The notes beneath the pieces are model-generated. The model made no database searches, was not told where the DNA came from, and saw only the letters and a program-made list of their open reading frames with translations. From Dipteris shenzhenensis (taxonomy: Eukaryota; Polypodiophyta; Polypodiopsida; Gleicheniales), in assembly GCA_047967505.1 (NCBI GenBank), contig CM106540.1: a stretch of 64,000 bases of DNA, one strand, 5' to 3'. Made by a program: the position numbers and the translations under genes. Every line of letters begins with the position of its first letter. Position 1 is the first letter of the stretch. Shown here in pieces: positions 54,161 to 61,119 of this stretch.

Positions 54161-55454
54161 TGGTTTGTGTATGTGCATGCATGGGGCTCATACACGTGGA
54201 GTCTTGATGTTAAGTCAAATGAAAGTTTAAATATCCAGGCTTGCTTTTTTAGCTAACTCATAAGATGCCGATAATGCAGGATGTTGTCAAAGCTGATGCA
54301 GGTCATGTAGCAGTGGAGCAATACATTTCAGGTTTATCATTCTCCTTCTGGGCTTCGTTCCGCCCACAATACATGATAGGATCTGGGAACAACAAAGACT
54401 GTGAAGAATGGTTCTTTGACCGTAAGTCCAACACACATTTCATTATGTGTCTTTGACTCTAAGTTGTCTCTTTTTGAGTTGTACTTCTGCAACCTAACTG
54501 TGAATGTCCTTTTAACTGGTCAATGTTTCTTACAATCATAATGGCAAGCCTGAAGGTTTTGACATAATACAGTAGAGACTTGAAGCTTTCTAGGTCAAAA
54601 ACATAGGGAGGTCAGCTTTAAACATATTCTTACTACACAATAAAAGCTTAGAATTTGGAGAAATTTGTCAACGGGTAGATCTGCAACGTTGGTTTGTCTT
54701 CGAAGTCTGAATTCAACACGTTATAACGTAGATTGTGAGCTCTTTTGGCTGAACTTCAGCTCTCTGTTTCATGTAGGTATTGTACGAGGAAGACCGGTGC
54801 CTCTTCCAGTTCCAGGGATACAAATAACAAACATTTCTCATGTACGCGATTTATCAAGCATGCTGGCGCTTGCTATAGAAAAACCTGCTGCTGCAAATGG
54901 CACTACCTTCAATGCTGTGAGTGATCGAGGAGTCACATTTTCTGGACTCGTTAAACTTTGTGCCGCGGCCGCTGGAAAGGAAGCAGAAATAGTGTATTAT
55001 GATCCAAAAGCGCTCGGTATTGATGCCAAAAAATCTTTCCCTTTCCGTAACATGGTGCGTCATGTCCTGTCCTTTTCTACTCGCTTTTATCATCCTTAAG
55101 ATCATTTCATTGTTTTGATTGGCTAGTTTGTCAGTTTGTGCCATGCCTTTTCACTACCCATTTCCACAAACACGGGAGACACAAAAAGGAGCTAAACAGG
55201 AAAAGGAACTAAAACCCAGCTCTCCAAATGTCTGATTCTTTCGCATTATGCGCTATCTTGTTTGTGACCAGCATTTCTACGCTGAGCCAAGAGCTGCAAA
55301 GGAGAAGCTGGGCTGGACGAGCACCACAAATCTGGCCGAAGATCTGAAGGAACGGTTTCAAGAATATGTTGCGATAGGGAGGGATAAAAAAGACATTAAA
55401 TTTGAGGTGGATGACAAAATTCTAGAGTCTCTAAAGACTCCAGTCACAGTGTAA
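34721..55454 (+). CDS. CSP41A: Chloroplast stem-loop binding protein CSP41a, six exons, 411 residues
   Basis: Exons 34721-35128, 46360-46481, 46952-47054, 54280-54421, 54777-55054 and 55272-55454 join with canonical GT-AG borders and consistent phases into 411 codons plus stop, close to the ~400 residues of plant CSP41a. Residues 1 to about 80 are Ser-rich and lack acidic residues except two Asp, as in a chloroplast transit peptide. [16 protein letters not shown] (86-101) is the atypical dinucleotide-binding loop of this SDR-derived family. [28 protein letters not shown] and [11 protein letters not shown] are family hallmarks. CSP41a binds and can cleave stem-loop RNAs in plastids and, with CSP41b, stabilises plastid mRNAs and rRNA. 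Introns 1 and 3 are swollen to 11.2 and 7.2 kb by retroelements. I see no coding break, so the gene should be functional if the introns are spliced. Confidence 0.96.
35129..36499. other. CSP41a intron 1, proximal part, with a minus-strand Copia RT scrap
   Basis: Most of it is unassigned. On the minus strand 35950-35875 reads [20 protein letters not shown] followed by VARI, which is the Copia reverse transcriptase block (VAKGYAQ-DY-ETFAPV-R). It is a short orphan fragment. Confidence 0.7.
36500..37935 (+). mobile_element. Copia remnant E in CSP41a intron 1
   Basis: Fragments appear in Copia order on the plus strand. A zinc knuckle [14 protein letters not shown] lies near 36695, with Tyr in place of the His ligand. 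The protease box [11 protein letters not shown] lies near 36905. An integrase tail follows from 37117 (MCANYVLNR, then [33 protein letters not shown]). The integrase-tail segment is duplicated head to tail (37251 and 37547, offset 296 bp), which breaks the frame. No LTRs are seen. It is related to Copia C but older. Confidence 0.8.
38032..38222 (+). repeat. 5' LTR of Copia C (alignable part)
   Basis: About 190 bp match the 3' LTR with few differences, up to CACTCTTCAGTTGTAACAC. Beyond this the two copies diverge, so the true inner end is uncertain. Confidence 0.8.
38281..39078 (+). repeat. GTAC-rich leader array with 223-bp tandem duplication
   Basis: The region 38281-38990 contains dozens of GTAC tetramers, mostly as CCGTAC or TGTAC. 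Five perfect TNCGTACAA words lie at 38286, 38303, 38637, 38860 and 38960. TNCGTACAA with a GTAC core is the known binding site of plant SBP-box (SPL) factors. A unit of 223 bp starting TGTCCGTCCGTACAAACTTC is repeated at 38631 and 38854. Reading frames here are repeat artefacts. Confidence 0.85.
39079..39556 (+). other. Copia C leader, distal part
   Basis: A repeated phrase AATTTGGGGCTTTTGCA or close variants (AAATTGGGGCTTTTG) occurs about four times between 39205 and 39350. No protein is supported before the gag ATG. Confidence 0.5.
39557..41340 (+). pseudogene. Copia C gag with zinc knuckle, duplicated segments
   Basis: Gag starts at ATG 39557 ([20 protein letters not shown], then [10 protein letters not shown]). 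A TAG at 39680 replaces the Trp of NLWDYV. The segment from about 39896 is repeated at 40361 with offset 465 bp (155 codons, in frame). A 39-bp unit (AAATTCAAGCCTAAAACAAA) is doubled at 40285-40360. The CCHC knuckle [14 protein letters not shown] lies at 40874-40915. A further duplication of 181 bp (40961 and 41142) shifts the frame. Confidence 0.88.
41341..41844 (+). pseudogene. Copia C aspartic protease
   Basis: The active-site box [13 protein letters not shown] is at about 41358. The following block [20 protein letters not shown] then AGFQVIFE is present twice in tandem (about 41535 and 41619, an 84-bp in-frame duplication of 28 codons). The duplication lies after the active site and would lengthen the protease tail. 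Confidence 0.88.
41845..42980 (+). pseudogene. Copia C integrase
   Basis: [14 protein letters not shown] is the GAG-pre-integrase zinc motif with [14 protein letters not shown]. The catalytic core shows [17 protein letters not shown] and GKAERKNRT, the DDE triad. The tail reads [20 protein letters not shown] then [20 protein letters not shown]. Stops at 42021 and 42171 break it, each one codon change from an open frame. Confidence 0.88.
43000..43862 (+). pseudogene. Copia C reverse transcriptase
   Basis: From the TAG at 43143 to the TAG at 43857 the frame is open. It contains [40 protein letters not shown], the block [13 protein letters not shown] and the catalytic YVDD in [25 protein letters not shown] closes the domain. 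All catalytic residues are present; only flanking stops separate it from integrase and RNase H. Confidence 0.9.
43863..44600 (+). pseudogene. Copia C RNase H
   Basis: [20 protein letters not shown] links RT to RNase H. After a TAG at 44124, [20 protein letters not shown] gives the first catalytic Asp, and [10 protein letters not shown] the Glu. [20 protein letters not shown] carries the next Asp. The frame ends at 44598-44600 and is followed by the polypurine tract. Confidence 0.9.
44631..44637 (+). other. Polypurine tract of Copia C
   Basis: AGGGGGG directly precedes the TG of the 3' LTR. It would prime plus-strand DNA synthesis and confirms the LTR border. Confidence 0.8.
44638..44883 (+). 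repeat. 3' LTR of Copia C (246 bp)
   Basis: It begins TGTTAGAATT and ends GACTCACA, followed by the AAAAG target duplication. It ends in a CT-rich stretch absent from the 5' copy. Confidence 0.85.
44889..46359. other. CSP41a intron 1, distal part, with a 75-bp C-rich duplication
   Basis: No gene is recognised. A unit reading GGGACCCCC(C/T)AGCTAGGG then CAGCTTGGGG...CCAGCTGGCCCCTAGATCC is repeated head to tail at about 45832 and 45907. It resembles LTR-type sequence but no partner copy is in the window. Confidence 0.5.
46360..46481 (+). CDS. CSP41A: CSP41a exon 2 (residues 137-176 and part of 177)
   Basis: It follows acceptor TTGATAG, encodes [18 protein letters not shown] and [15 protein letters not shown], and ends with AA of a split Lys codon at a GTATGC donor. 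It lies 11.2 kb from exon 1. Confidence 0.93.
46482..46951 (+). repeat. CSP41a intron 2 with 119-bp tandem duplication
   Basis: The segment starting TATCTTCAGTCTTGTACTTG at 46641 is repeated at 46760, an offset of 119 bp, with only a few changes. The intron is otherwise ordinary. Confidence 0.85.
46952..47054 (+). CDS. CSP41A: CSP41a exon 3 (residues 177-211)
   Basis: It follows acceptor TTGGCTAG and encodes [20 protein letters not shown] then [14 protein letters not shown], ending at a GTTAGT donor in phase 0. The SSAGIY segment corresponds to the modified active-site region of the SDR fold. Confidence 0.95.
47696..48148 (+). repeat. LTR-like sequence and PBS in CSP41a intron 3
   Basis: The stretch is full of GATTAGTGACTAGT-type words and ends CCTGTTACA at 48135. 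At 48137-48148, TAGTATCAGAGC differs from the initiator-Met PBS by one base. This fits the end of a plus-strand LTR. A similar stretch at 53420-53960 may be its partner. The start is uncertain; both copies share (G/C)(T/A)TACTTCTA(G/A)TAGCC near their left end. Confidence 0.5.
48180..49370 (-). pseudogene. Gypsy D reverse transcriptase
   Basis: The stretch 49024-48728 contains [17 protein letters not shown], a form of the MPFGL-NAPATFQ-LM block, and the catalytic box [12 protein letters not shown]. In a shifted frame 48638-48405 continues with the HYLG(Y)-I-P-GV-DP-K pattern of the thumb. A 48.6-kb break carries extra sequence flanked by repeats of the GGCATTGACGTA word, seen at 48591 and 48740. 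Confidence 0.8.
49384..49620 (-). pseudogene. Gypsy D protease region
   Basis: The open stretch reads [20 protein letters not shown] then [20 protein letters not shown], matching the segment between protease and RT in plant Gypsy proteins that precedes the RT domain. The Asp box itself is not intact in the frame seen. Confidence 0.5.
49876..50142 (-). pseudogene. Gypsy D nucleocapsid zinc knuckle
   Basis: [17 protein letters not shown] is a canonical C-x2-C-x4-H-x4-C knuckle followed by a Ser/Thr/Gln-rich stretch. It lies just left of the Penelope-like insertion. Confidence 0.8.
50650..51830 (-). mobile_element. Penelope-like element reverse transcriptase fragment
   Basis: Two minus-strand stretches are recognisable. 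The first (51705-51136) contains [20 protein letters not shown], matching the DFSTLYTNI block of Penelope-like RT. The second (50972-50700) contains [20 protein letters not shown], with IDD as the catalytic box, and CVFLDLRIS...DTYDKRE, the FLDL-I-T-vY-K block that follows it in this class. A 195-bp in-frame duplication (offset 51221 to 51416) doubles 65 residues including the LYTNI block. No GIY-YIG domain is linked to it. The class is named from motif pattern, not from an alignment. Confidence 0.72.
51831..52640 (-). pseudogene. Gypsy D gag, N-terminal part
   Basis: The minus strand reads a Met/Gln-rich start ([15 protein letters not shown], near 52610), a Glu/Arg-rich coiled stretch, and near 51990 [20 protein letters not shown] then WTKFVKGL, which fits a retrotransposon-gag capsid. 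Several stops break it. Confidence 0.55.
52681..52700 (-). other. Primer binding site of Gypsy D
   Basis: On the minus strand it reads TGGCGCCTTTGTGTCC, sharing the TGGCGCC start with Gypsy B. The sequence to its right (52.7-53.4 kb) is the presumed LTR. Confidence 0.6.
53420..53960 (+). repeat. LTR-like partner sequence with GACTAGTGA repeats
   Basis: Words such as GATTAGTGAT, CTAGTGACTAG and TAACTCTTG recur throughout, as in 47696-48135. The two stretches flank Gypsy D and are probably diverged copies of one LTR, or one simple-sequence block split by the insertion. Confidence 0.45.
53961..54279 (+). other. CSP41a intron 3, distal end
   Basis: Ordinary intron sequence with a (CT)n(CA)n microsatellite at about 54129-54160, ending in the ATGCAG acceptor. 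Confidence 0.6.
54280..54421 (+). CDS. CSP41A: CSP41a exon 4 (residues 212-258 and part of 259)
   Basis: It follows acceptor AATGCAG, encodes [18 protein letters not shown] and the invariant [18 protein letters not shown], and ends one base into an Arg codon at a GTAAGT donor. Confidence 0.95.
54777..55054 (+). CDS. CSP41A: CSP41a exon 5 (residues 259-351)
   Basis: It follows acceptor CATGTAG and encodes [36 protein letters not shown] and FPFRNM, ending at a GTGCGT donor in phase 0. Confidence 0.95.
55272..55454 (+). CDS. CSP41A: CSP41a exon 6 (residues 352-411 and stop)
   Basis: It follows acceptor GTGACCAG and encodes [18 protein letters not shown] through [14 protein letters not shown], then TAA. 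The basic, acidic-alternating tail is typical of CSP41a. Confidence 0.95.
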   Translation, partial: HFYAEPRAAKEKLGWTSTTNLAEDLKERFQEYVAIGRDKKDIKFEVDDKILESLKTPVTV

Positions 55455-55534
55455 ACAGAGCACCCCTGCTGTTTTATATCTTATTTGACAGACTTGTTTT
55501 CTCCGGTATCAGAGAACAAACTTTCGTCTTCGAA

Positions 55535-55540
55535 AATAAA
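55535..55540 (+). promoter_or_regulatory. CSP41a polyadenylation signal
   Basis: AATAAA lies 80 bp after the CSP41a stop codon, a normal distance for a plant gene. Confidence 0.6.
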
Positions 55541-57779
55541 TTGGATGTACAGTGAGAAAGATGATGTGATTCTCAACATCTAGAAAGCTTACTTCCGCAA
55601 ATACAAACAAGATGGTTATACTTCTTTGAGGCGTTCTGCATAATTTTTGCGAGGAAGAAGGTATTGAATTTCCGTTTGTTTTGCGAGGCAAAGAAGGAAT
55701 TTTATTTACAAAACAACGTGGCGATACCACTCTGGCCCTCTTTGGAACCTTCGCCTTCATCACTCACCATCTACTATTGTTGCTCCTGCTGCTCTTCTAC
55801 TGCTTGCTGTACAAGGCTAAGAGGGTAGGTACTAAGTACTTCCAATAAAAGAAATTGCCAAAACAAATTTAGGGTTAGTTCCTATTTGGGTCAAACATTC
55901 CTAACTACATCATTATCCTAAAACCTAACCCTAGTTCCCACTAACCCGGTCAACTTGACCAACTACTCACAAACCCCCAAGAAAAAAAGGAGTGAAAAGA
56001 TGGAGATCACATGTCCACAACCAATCACTGAAAACCTCAATAGGGAAAAAAAAAAAAATCAATTTTTAGCTTTCTCAAGCCAAACTGGTACCATACCCTA
56101 CTCCCCTGGGGGCAGGCTAAGAAAGATAAACCAAAATTTTCGTTTGTTGATCCCATTACCATTAACGAAGAGAGGGTGGTTTCCCCCATTGAATTGAATC
56201 ACTGAGTCAAAAGTCCCTTTCTTTAAAATTTTATTCTTTTTTTAGACTATTGCATCCACATCTCTTAAAGAAACGGCTTGGATAAAGAGGGCATTGAGAT
56301 TTTGAGGTAGAGTGGCAATTTGGAGGTACGGGCACATGCGAGATAGGCATGCCCGAGTGGAGTAGTGGTAGCTCAGGTGGGTTGGGCATTCATCCACCTG
56401 AGCTGGTTGACCTCGCTCATTTCCATTAGGAAAGCTGTTGCCTATCGGATGGGCGGTGTGTCCCTCGTAGGTGGCCATGTGTGTGAGAGACGAGGGTGCA
56501 GGCATGACAGTGGGCATGCCCTCTATCCCACCACACAAACACATGAACATCATTCAATCTCCACTCCTATCATTTACCTTCTATTCATTTGTTGATGTGT
56601 GTGGCAGCCTCTTCTGTTCTCTCTTACCCTGTGCCAAGTTTGCCTACCTCTGCCGATGACCCAACTCCTTGCCATGAGAACAAATAGGTCACCTCCCACT
56701 ACAATGGGGTTGCCAAAATCTAGATACAGAGGTGGAAACCCTATGTAGTGTGCCCCATGTGGCCGCCCTTTCTCTTCCATATAAAGCTGTGGAATTCGAT
56801 GGGTTGTCCTTTTGAACTTTGTTTTCTAGTTTTACATTTTTGAAATGGTTCCTAGCTTCGCTCTAACAATTAATCCATAGGTGCCAAATGTTACAAGTAT
56901 CATTTTTATTTGAAAAAGCTCCCACTTAGGTAAAGCTTTTATTAAAAGACAAACCCCTATGCAAGCTCTTCCAGTGTAAGGGAAATCTATGCATTTGTCA
57001 CAAGTATTTGACCACCAACCAATGTCAAAGAAAACATATTTCCTAACCTTTGAGGATAAATTTGACTCTTGCATTTTATCGTTGTCATTTGTTGCTCTTG
57101 TTACTTTTGTAGCTAGGAAATCCTTCACATGAATACTATCGTGGTGGAAATCCAATATAACAATGGAAAAAGGAGGGTTGGCAAGCTACCTAGAGGATGG
57201 GGAAGGGGTGACTCATGGGGGGAGATTGAGATGAGGGAGGGATACAAGAAAGAGAGATGAAGAGGGAGGGAGACAATTAAAGTGAGAAAGTGGGCTTATA
57301 CAACATAATTGAGAAGAATGATGGCATTAACAAAAGTAGAAAATGTGCATATTGGAGAGAATATTTAGGATCTATCTCACATCAAGTAAGAGCTCCAAGT
57401 CAATTGCTATCTCACATCAAGGTCAAGTAACGTAGTTGAGAAGAACGTCGGTGTCAACAAATGAGAAATATTCCATATGCACAAATACATGGGATATCTT
57501 GCATGTGAGCACATGGGGCGAATTCCCTTAAATGGATGAGACTCCTTAGCATCTTCACTATAATCAAAACCTAAATTATAGATGCTTGGAGTCTTTTCCA
57601 ATATAAAATTGCACAAATCGAACCTTGGGGATTAGTGGATGGTTGGCACAACGATTTTAACCACCTTGACTTATTTTCAAAAGATTGAAGAGTTGATTCT
57701 TCTATATGTTGTGCAACAATTGCCGCTCATTTTCAAGCTCCTTGCATACCTTGACATCTAGATCCATCTTGAAGATCAT
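55541..57779. other. Intergenic sequence downstream of CSP41a
   Basis: No gene is supported. Short open frames on both strands lack known domains. Words such as CCTAACCCTAGTTCCC (near 55925) and homopolymer A runs are the only notable features. Confidence 0.5.
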
Positions 57780-58070
57780 ATGATCAATGAGCTATTTCCA
57801 TACTTTGTTGCATTCGTTCTAAATCACCCACATGGCATCTTTAACACATATCTTGAAGACTTTCATAAGCCAACTCTTTGGATTATCTTTACATGGTATT
57901 TCTTCAGGTCATGGACTCATACACGATGGGGTGTAGCCAATCGCAGAGCTATTTTTGGGGCATTTTTTGGGCCGCGTTGTGATGCATTGGTGGGTGAGGT
58001 TTCAAATTCGGGGCAGGCTAACACTCTCGCCAAGTTTTTTATCGACGTATTGATTACCACACTGGTGTAA
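57780..58070 (+). CDS. Hypothetical protein, 96 residues
   Basis: An ATG at 57780 opens 96 codons rich in Phe, Trp and His (YFVAFVLNHPHGIF; WIIFTWYFFRSWTH). No family is recognised. It is isolated in repeat-rich DNA and may be a chance frame. Confidence 0.15.
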   Translation: MINELFPYFVAFVLNHPHGIFNTYLEDFHKPTLWIIFTWYFFRSWTHTRWGVANRRAIFGAFFGPRCDALVGEVSNSGQANTLAKFFIDVLITTLV

Positions 58071-58119
58071 TGATCAAACACGTCATGTTATAACTTGCTG
58101 GCGTAATCGTTCTAAATAC

Positions 58120-58345
58120 CATGCAAAGTTTGACATGTGGTACTCCAGGCCTTTACTCGACAAGCATACAACCATTTTTGGATGCGGTACAGAGCTCGAC
58201 ATGCATCACTCCACACCTTTACTCCACTAGGGCCTTTACTGCACATGCATACAACCATTCTAGACACGGTGCAGAACTTGACATGAGCCACTCCACGCCT
58301 TTACTAGACAAGAACGCAAGAATACATGCCTTTACGAAACAACAA
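58120..58345 (+). repeat. Minisatellite with GACATG...CCTTTACTCGACAAG units
   Basis: Three imperfect units of about 70-80 bp share GACATG(T/C/A)G, ACTCCA, GCCTTTACT, GACAAGCATACAACCATT. No gene is seen between it and 58.9 kb. Confidence 0.7.
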
Positions 58346-58889
58346 TAAAGTGTATGACACGTTTGCAATCCACAAAATCATGGGATTGCTGCACTAGTTC
58401 TTGTGCGGCACTACCAGCTGGCTTACAGCTCATCTATCTTGTGCATATGGAATACTTCTCATTTGTTGACATCGACGTGCAACATTTGGGCTACATCCAC
58501 TTGTAAGGCTATTTAAAACCAGCGCAATGGTCTCGGGAGCTTTTGCTATAGCTATTTTGGTGCAAAGAAGTAAGTCAACCACTATTTTATCTTATGAAAA
58601 TTATTGCCCAAAGCAAGCATTTGTGTGTCCTGTTGCATAAAACAGAAACTCTAAGCTGAGTGCTACCTTAAGGGCCCCCAAGCTGCAAGATAATCGTGAA
58701 AATCGATTGCACTTTTAACACTGTTTGAGTAATATTTGGGCACTTTTTAGCTCTTTTAGAGCATGCTCATGATCGCATAGAGACTAACACAAAGAAAACA
58801 AATGATCGCACAGAATGTATATTAGAAATCCCTTAGCACCCCAAAAAGAGTGTCACACTACTATAAAATTACAATCTACTATAAAATTT

Positions 58890-59222
58890 GTATTACAACT
58901 GTCTAGTAGATTCACCATTTGGCACTTGTTGAGAGAATATGAGAAAAGAGAAACATGCTTGTTTTATTACAAAATTTGTAAATATTATAAAATAATGTTG
59001 GCAGCCTTGGACCCAGTCTACCACACCACCAAAACTTGTGTGGCTCTCTTCTAGTTCTCTCTCTCTCTGCTTAGATTTTAATAAAAAATTTATACTTGGC
59101 TGGACCCAAAGCTGCTAGAATTTTAAAATATTTGTAAATTTTGTAATAATAGAAACACATTTCTCTTTTTCTCAGATTCTCTCAACACGTGCCAAATGGT
59201 GAATCTTCTTAGACTATTATAA
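58890..59222. repeat. Foldback element 3 with long inverted arms
   Basis: The left arm (58890 to about 59028) starts near GATTCACCATTTGGCA (58909). The right arm (about 59098-59222) contains its reverse complement TGCCAAATGGTGAATC ending at 59205. The arms match over about 120 bp, through TGTTGAGAGAATATGAG and ACAAAATTTGTAAATATT. The structure is that of a MITE or foldback element with no coding capacity. Confidence 0.8.
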
Positions 59223-59640
59223 CATAAACAAGGAATCTCAATCCTTGGGATAAGACTTTTCTCGTACTTTTGGGTTCCCACGACCACAAGGTAGGGGTCA
59301 TTACACCAGGTAATGCCCATGGTTGTTTCACTTTTTAAGATAACTATAGTCTAATAATCCTTGCCTTATTAATGAACATCATCTATCATCAAAACCTATC
59401 TCAACCCTTGGGATGGAGAGTTCCTTGTTGATGCTCTTCTATATGAACAAGGAATCCCAACCCTTGGGATAAAGACTTTCCCTATACTTCCAGGTTCCCA
59501 CCACCATGGGGTAGGGGTTATTGCACTAGGAAATGCCCATCATGGTTCCAATATTTTAGAAAACTACAATCTAATCATTCTTACCTTCTTGATGGACACC
59601 ATGTATTAACTAACTCATCCCAACCCTTTGTTTTTTTAAT
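59223..59640 (+). repeat. Second locus of the ~166-bp satellite family
   Basis: Two to three partial monomers share AACCCTTGGGATAAAGACTTT, TTCCCACCACCATGGGGTAG, GGAAATGCCCAT and CTTGATGGACACCAT with the array at 20641-21430 (phrases here are split to short words). The copies are more broken than at the first locus. Confidence 0.8.
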
Positions 59641-59831
59641 TTTTCAAGGATACTGTATGCTTTTCTATTATGTTCACATGAAATGAATTATATCTATCTA
59701 AAATTATTCATCAGGGGAGATTTGGGGTCTCAAAAGGGCCTTGTAATGAATGGATTAAGTTTATTGTAAGTGCACCTACTATGGTTGAGAGTGCTCTCGA
59801 TGAAAGTGGAACGGAAGAGGGTGAGAGAGAG

Positions 59832-60092
59832 TGTTAAGCGCATGTGTGCACATACACCTTAGGATTAAAGGGGTAGGCACTTTAGGGTAAATTTACATAG
59901 GGTCATGACGGTTGGCTGTTCTTGATCTTGGGGGGCAGTTATGTGTTTCTTGGTCAGAGATTGTATTCTCTCTCTCGCGTATGGAGCATGGAGCAAGACA
60001 CCAGCATTTTTCGGTTCTATGTCTCTTCTCTTGTGTCATGCATGAATGAATAAAGCTATTTTCTGTTGAGGGAAGGCTTTTTCCCCACAACA
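59832..60092 (+). repeat. 5' LTR of the TR-GAG-like element
   Basis: It spans 261 bp with TG...CA ends, a CATGTGTGCACATAC near-palindrome at the start, a GAGA-type stretch (TCTCTCTCTCGCG) and AATAAAGC near the end as a possible polyadenylation signal. Confidence 0.93.
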
Positions 60093-60095
60093 CTT

Positions 60096-60113
60096 TGGCG
60101 ACCACGAGACTCG
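60096..60113 (+). other. PBS-like site of the TR-GAG-like element
   Basis: TGGCGACCACGAGACTCG begins 3 bp after the LTR. TGGCGACCAC is complementary to a tRNA ending GTGGTCG-CCA, as some arginine tRNAs do. The tRNA identity is inference. Confidence 0.6.
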
Positions 60114-60981
60114 AATCCCTTTGGTGATGGAGGATCCGTTGCTGCAGTCCCAGTGAAGCTTCCACAATGGTGACTTTGGAAGCGGTTGATTTTTGGGTGC
60201 TCGAGACCTATGGCAGTATGAGGGAGTAGTCCATCTTTGAAGTACATCTTTGAGGAGATATGAACAGGCGCAGGCGGAGTTTGACAATTGACTATCGACG
60301 GGAATGCATGTTGGACTCGACGTTGGGTCTGGTGATCGTGGGTGCAGCCAACATTGACGGCGATGCTGTGGATGGTCAGTTTGCCTGGCGTGTTTTCGGA
60401 CGGAAGACCTATTGACGTATAAGGGAGCACTTGATAAATTGGCTCTGGTATTGCTACCAATCTTGTGACACGGATTGCGGGTGCTTCTATCATTCATTGG
60501 TCATGAGGGCGGAAGAGTCGTCAATCAAGTCGTAACCATAACTGGACGAAGTCGTCGTCCATCAAGCAAAAGCCGTGACAAAGGAAATCCATGACAGAGG
60601 GGGACGTGCTGCAAGCTATGGGGATACAAGCAGCAGACAGCGCCACCGTAAGAGCCAATCCACTGACCCAAACCAAAACAAGGAAGACCAGGCAATTAAA
60701 TGACGGGAGGGGATTTGGAGTCGTCTCGTAGTTTCGCTGAACCGTATTCACGGTGATGTCATCTATGGAAGCAAATGACTTATTCGCGGAGTAGCCACCG
60801 TTCCGGAGGTCAAGGTAAAGGTCGTGGAGATCAATTTTTTTGAAAGCTATGGTGGCGGAAACCATCACGGAGACCACCGTCACGGATAACCTCCATCACG
60901 GAGACCACCGTCACGGAACTAATCGAGAATACGAAACTCCATATCCATCCGCGGAAGCACCGTCAGCGATAGTTCCGTTAG
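60114..60981 (+). other. Leader of the TR-GAG-like element
   Basis: No firm protein is encoded. Between 60849 and 61020 the sequence repeats CACGGAGACCACCGTCACGGA and AGCGGGAGTACCATCAGCGA-type phrases (short words: CACGGA, ACCGTCA, CAGCGA). An open frame from ATG 60849 runs 100 codons across the start of the main ORF in another frame. Confidence 0.5.
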
Positions 60982-61119
60982 CGGGAGTACCATCAGCGAC
61001 AAGCGACAGCCAGCGGAAGCCATTCACAACCAAAGTTTGTATGTTGTTTTTCATTGTGTTCAGAATCATCAGCAATTGTGCATTCCTCAATTTGGGGGTG
61101 CCACTCCTTTTCGAATGGG

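Noticed and set aside
60036-60497. Minus-strand frames of 145-153 codons overlapping the young element's 5' LTR
   Set aside because: They lie partly in the LTR and run against the element; two overlapping frames of similar length argue for composition rather than coding.
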